From positions 62,001 through 126,000 of the forward strand of contig CAWFGJ010000013.1 in the NCBI GenBank assembly GCA_963815355.1: DNA of 64,000 bases, read 5' to 3'. Source of the DNA: JAPUEK01 sp963815355. GTDB taxonomy: Bacteria; Pseudomonadota; Alphaproteobacteria; Rhodobacterales; Rhodobacteraceae. The position numbers were made by a program, and so were the translations under genes. The notes beneath the pieces are model-generated. The model worked only from the letters and a program-made list of their open reading frames with translations. It was not told the DNA's origin and did not search any database. Numbering within the stretch: position 1 is the stretch's first letter; every line of letters begins with the position of its first letter. Below, one piece after another: positions 61,829 through 64,000 of the stretch.

Positions 61829-62671
61829 ATGATCCATCGATTTGTTCTTCTGGCGGCTTGCGGGATTGCGCTGGCCGGGTGTCAAGACGGCGCAGGGCCT
61901 TTCGCGTCCAAGCCAAAACCCGCGACAGAGGGGGCCGCCCCGGCGGTCACCGGCGCGAAATCGGTCAAACTGGTGGACCGCGACGTCGAAGCGCCAGAGA
62001 TTTTCCAGGTGACCGACTCTGCCCTTTGGGATGGTCGGCCCTCGCTTGGCGGGGTCTGGGTGGCCTCGCCTGACGCCAAAGACCCGGAGCGGGTGATCCT
62101 GCGCAACCCGGCCAATGGCAAGTTTGTCATCGGCGCGTTGTTCCGCCGCGAGCGCGATAATCCGGGCCCGTCGTTGCAAATCTCGTCGGACGCCGCCTCG
62201 GCCCTTGGGCTGCTGGCAGGCGCGCCGGGCAAGATCTCTGTCACCGCCCTGCGGCGTGAAGAAGCGCCGGTGACGGCACCAGACGCCAACAAACCCATTC
62301 TCGATGCGCCCGAAACCGTGGCAACCGAAACGTTGGACCCGGTCGCGGGCGCAGGCGCAGCCATCGACCGCGCGGTCGCCAAAGCACCAGCCGCCGCCAA
62401 GCCCGCCGCACCAGCGCCCGCGCCGGCCCCCGCCCCGGCAAAACCAGCCGCGACGGGTGGCGGCCTGATCCAGATCGGGTTCTTCTCGGTCGAGGCGAAT
62501 GCCAAACGCGCGGTTGACACTTTGAACAAAGCGGGTGTCCCCTCGGAGATGCGCGAAGAGAAAAGCCAAGGCAAATCCTACTGGTCTGTCACCGCCCGCG
62601 GCGATAGCGGCACGCTTGCCAAGGTCAAGGCGGCCGGGTTCTCCGACGCCTATATTCTGAAACGCGGTTGA
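61829..62671 (+). CDS. SPOR-domain lipoprotein
   Basis: 280 residues from the ATG at 61829 (an ATG at 61817 has its GGAG too close). The signal peptide has lipobox LAGC, with the lipidated cysteine at about residue 18. A Pro/Ala-rich linker (AAPAPAPAPAPAKPAA, about residues 191-207) precedes a C-terminal SPOR domain (GGGLIQIGFFSVEANAKRAV), which binds denuded septal peptidoglycan. It likely sits in the outer-membrane/periplasm at the division site. It is followed after 13 bases by the D,D-carboxypeptidase gene, a pairing common in this order. Confidence 0.85.
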   Translation: MIHRFVLLAACGIALAGCQDGAGPFASKPKPATEGAAPAVTGAKSVKLVDRDVEAPEIFQVTDSALWDGRPSLGGVWVASPDAKDPERVILRNPANGKFVIGALFRRERDNPGPSLQISSDAASALGLLAGAPGKISVTALRREEAPVTAPDANKPILDAPETVATETLDPVAGAGAAIDRAVAKAPAAAKPAAPAPAPAPAPAKPAATGGGLIQIGFFSVEANAKRAVDTLNKAGVPSEMREEKSQGKSYWSVTARGDSGTLAKVKAAGFSDAYILKRG

Positions 62672-62684
62672 ACGCGGAGGTTCC

Positions 62685-63860
62685 ATGCTGCAACGACTAA
62701 GTCGGTTTCTTGCCCCCTTGATGGCGGCTGGGTTGTTCTACGCCCTTCCCGCGCAGGCCTTTGAAACCAAGGCCACGGCGGCGTGGGTCTATGACATGAC
62801 CACCAACACGGTGCTGATGGACAAGAACGGCAGCATGCCGGTGCCGCCTGCGTCGATGTCAAAGCTGATGACCATCAACATGCTGTTTGAAGCGCTGCGC
62901 GACGGGCGCGTCACGTTGGACACCACCTTTCCAGTCTCCACCAAGGCGCGGCACATGACCGAAGCCGGTGGCTCGACCATGTATTTGCAGGAAAGCGACC
63001 GCCCGACGGTGAATGATCTGATCCACGGCATGATCATCAATTCGGGCAATGACGCCTGTGTGGTGGTGGCCGAAGGCTTGGCCGGCACCGAAGAGGCGTT
63101 CGCGACACAGATGACCAAACGCGCACCGGCCATCGGACTTGAGCATTCCACCTTTGCCAATGCCTCTGGCTGGCCGGACCCGAACCATCGGATGAGCATG
63201 AAAGATCTGGCCATGCTGGGCCGTCGCCTGATCACTGAATTCCCTGACTACTACACGATCTTTTCGCAGACCGAATACAACTACAAAGACCGCGCACCCG
63301 CCAATGCCAATAACCGCAACCCTTTGCTTAAATTGGGCATTGGCGCGGATGGCCTGAAGACCGGCCACACGTCCGAAGCGGGCTACGGGCTGGTCGGGTC
63401 GGTCAAACAAGGCGATCGGCGTATCGTGTTCGCGATCACGGGGCTGACGTCTGACAAAGAGCGCGCCGAAGAGGCCGAAAAGATCTCCTCCTGGGCGTTT
63501 CGGCAGTTTGCGCTGAAAACGGTCGCAAAGGCTGGCGTGCGGATTGCCGAGGCGCAGGTTCATTTGGGCAGCACTGAAACCGTGGGCCTTGTGCCGGAAA
63601 CCGATCTGCAATTGTTGATCCCCGCCTTGGTGCAGGAAGGCGTGCAGGCCGAGGTCGTTTATTCCGGCCCGCTGCAAGCGCCGATAGCCAAGGGTCAGCA
63701 AGTGGCCGAACTGGTCATCCGCGTGCCCGATTTGCCAGAGCGCCGCGTGGCCTTGGTGGCCGAAGCAGACGTGGCCAAGGGCGGCTTTTCAAACCGCCTC
63801 ACGACAGCAGCGCGCCACCTTTACGGCCAATACTTCGGCACCGCCGCACCGGCGAGTTGA
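62685..63860 (+). CDS. dacC: D-alanyl-D-alanine carboxypeptidase (DacC/PBP5-like)
   Basis: 391 residues. Signal peptide (MLQRLSRFLAPLMAAGLFYA, cleaved near AQA-FET). Penicillin-binding motifs are S57-x-x-K60 (PASMSKLMT), S120-G-N122 (INSGND) and K225-T-G227 (LKTGHT), followed by the PBP5 C-terminal beta domain (about 275-365). It removes the terminal D-Ala from peptidoglycan stems in the periplasm. It overlaps the tmk start by one base (TGATG), so the three genes SPOR lipoprotein - dacC - tmk form one operon. Confidence 0.92.
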   Translation: MLQRLSRFLAPLMAAGLFYALPAQAFETKATAAWVYDMTTNTVLMDKNGSMPVPPASMSKLMTINMLFEALRDGRVTLDTTFPVSTKARHMTEAGGSTMYLQESDRPTVNDLIHGMIINSGNDACVVVAEGLAGTEEAFATQMTKRAPAIGLEHSTFANASGWPDPNHRMSMKDLAMLGRRLITEFPDYYTIFSQTEYNYKDRAPANANNRNPLLKLGIGADGLKTGHTSEAGYGLVGSVKQGDRRIVFAITGLTSDKERAEEAEKISSWAFRQFALKTVAKAGVRIAEAQVHLGSTETVGLVPETDLQLLIPALVQEGVQAEVVYSGPLQAPIAKGQQVAELVIRVPDLPERRVALVAEADVAKGGFSNRLTTAARHLYGQYFGTAAPAS

Positions 63861-64000
63861 TGGCAGGTCGGCTTTTCTCGTTTGAAGGGATTGATGGGTC
63901 GGGCAAATCCACACAGGCCCGGCTTCTGGCCGACGCTCTGCGCGCAAAGGGCCAGACGGTTCTGCTGACACGCGAACCCGGCGGCAGTGCCGGGGCCGAA
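63860..64000 (+). CDS. tmk: Thymidylate kinase, N-terminal part (continues beyond window)
   Basis: Partial: 47 codons to the right edge. MAGRLFSFEGIDGSGKSTQA contains the P-loop GIDGSGKST (residues about 10-18), and LLTREPGGS is the conserved DR(E)PGG stretch of thymidylate kinase. It phosphorylates dTMP to dTDP. The start overlaps the dacC stop by one base. Confidence 0.9.
   Translation, partial: MAGRLFSFEGIDGSGKSTQARLLADALRAKGQTVLLTREPGGSAGAE

Noticed and set aside
1..64000. CRISPR arrays, tRNA/rRNA genes, prophage or intact insertion sequences
   Set aside because: Scanned by eye for spaced direct repeats, transposase or integrase motifs and RNA gene sequences; none was convincing. The two tandem repeats found have no spacer structure.

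Overview
This 64 kb window is high-GC chromosomal DNA whose gene content fits an alphaproteobacterium of the Rhodobacterales (Roseobacter group). The pointers are a rhizobial-type glpDSTPQUV glycerol operon, many ABC and tripartite tricarboxylate (TTT) uptake systems, a YhaO/YhaN-type nuclease pair, and a SPOR lipoprotein - dacC - tmk block at the right end. No rRNA, tRNA, CRISPR array, prophage or intact insertion sequence was seen. Most of the window is catabolic and transport operons, each with its own linked regulator.

Layout. 1-8515: glycerol ABC importer and GlpD (minus strand) with divergent GlpR. 8591-14818: hydantoin/Asp-Glu-type racemase plus a LIV-type ABC importer (livF broken by several indels) with a divergent FCD-type GntR regulator. 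14886-18215: an ABC-2 exporter (ATPase, two permeases) and a secreted calcium-binding-repeat protein. 18680-24030: a small secreted protein and a polysaccharide locus (GH26-like hydrolase, cellulose-synthase-like GT2, frameshifted GalE, UDP-xylose-synthase-like epimerase) behind a 0.66 kb palindrome-bearing leader. 24690-36605: a PG-binding-like protein, a TTT locus (tctCBA, AtuA-like DUF1446, DUF4387, AbrB-like permease) with a divergent two-component system plus a periplasmic binding protein, a frameshifted B12-binding mutase-like gene and a ProC-like reductase. 36790-45054: a secreted Gly/Asn-rich protein, a PLD-family protein, an EEP-family phosphatase/nuclease, and YhaN (two frameshifts) with YhaO. 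45211-50051: a minisatellite, an AlaX-like editing protein and YheO-like regulator divergent from an M20 amidohydrolase, an ornithine-cyclodeaminase-like and a threonine-dehydratase-like enzyme. 50171-56880: a probable Amadori-compound (fructosyl-amino acid) operon (FrlB-like deglycase, FrlD-like kinase, polar amino-acid ABC importer, FAD oxidase) headed by a perfect 20-bp inverted repeat and followed by a convergent GntR/UTRA regulator. 57323-60057: a TetR/NemR-like regulon with twin operators, an internally deleted yqhD, a CurA-like reductase and a DJ-1-type protein. 60327-64000: HPP-CBS membrane protein, SPOR lipoprotein, D,D-carboxypeptidase and the start of thymidylate kinase.

Recurring logic: an importer, the enzymes for its substrate, and a divergent or convergent regulator. 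The best candidates for undescribed biology are the TTT/AtuA/DUF4387/B12-mutase region and the two adjacent amino-acid-derivative loci at 45-57 kb. Single-base indels break livF (about six), galE (one), the mutase-like gene (one) and yhaN (two). Their pattern (homopolymers, reading frames otherwise clean) makes sequencing or assembly error a serious alternative to genuine pseudogenes.
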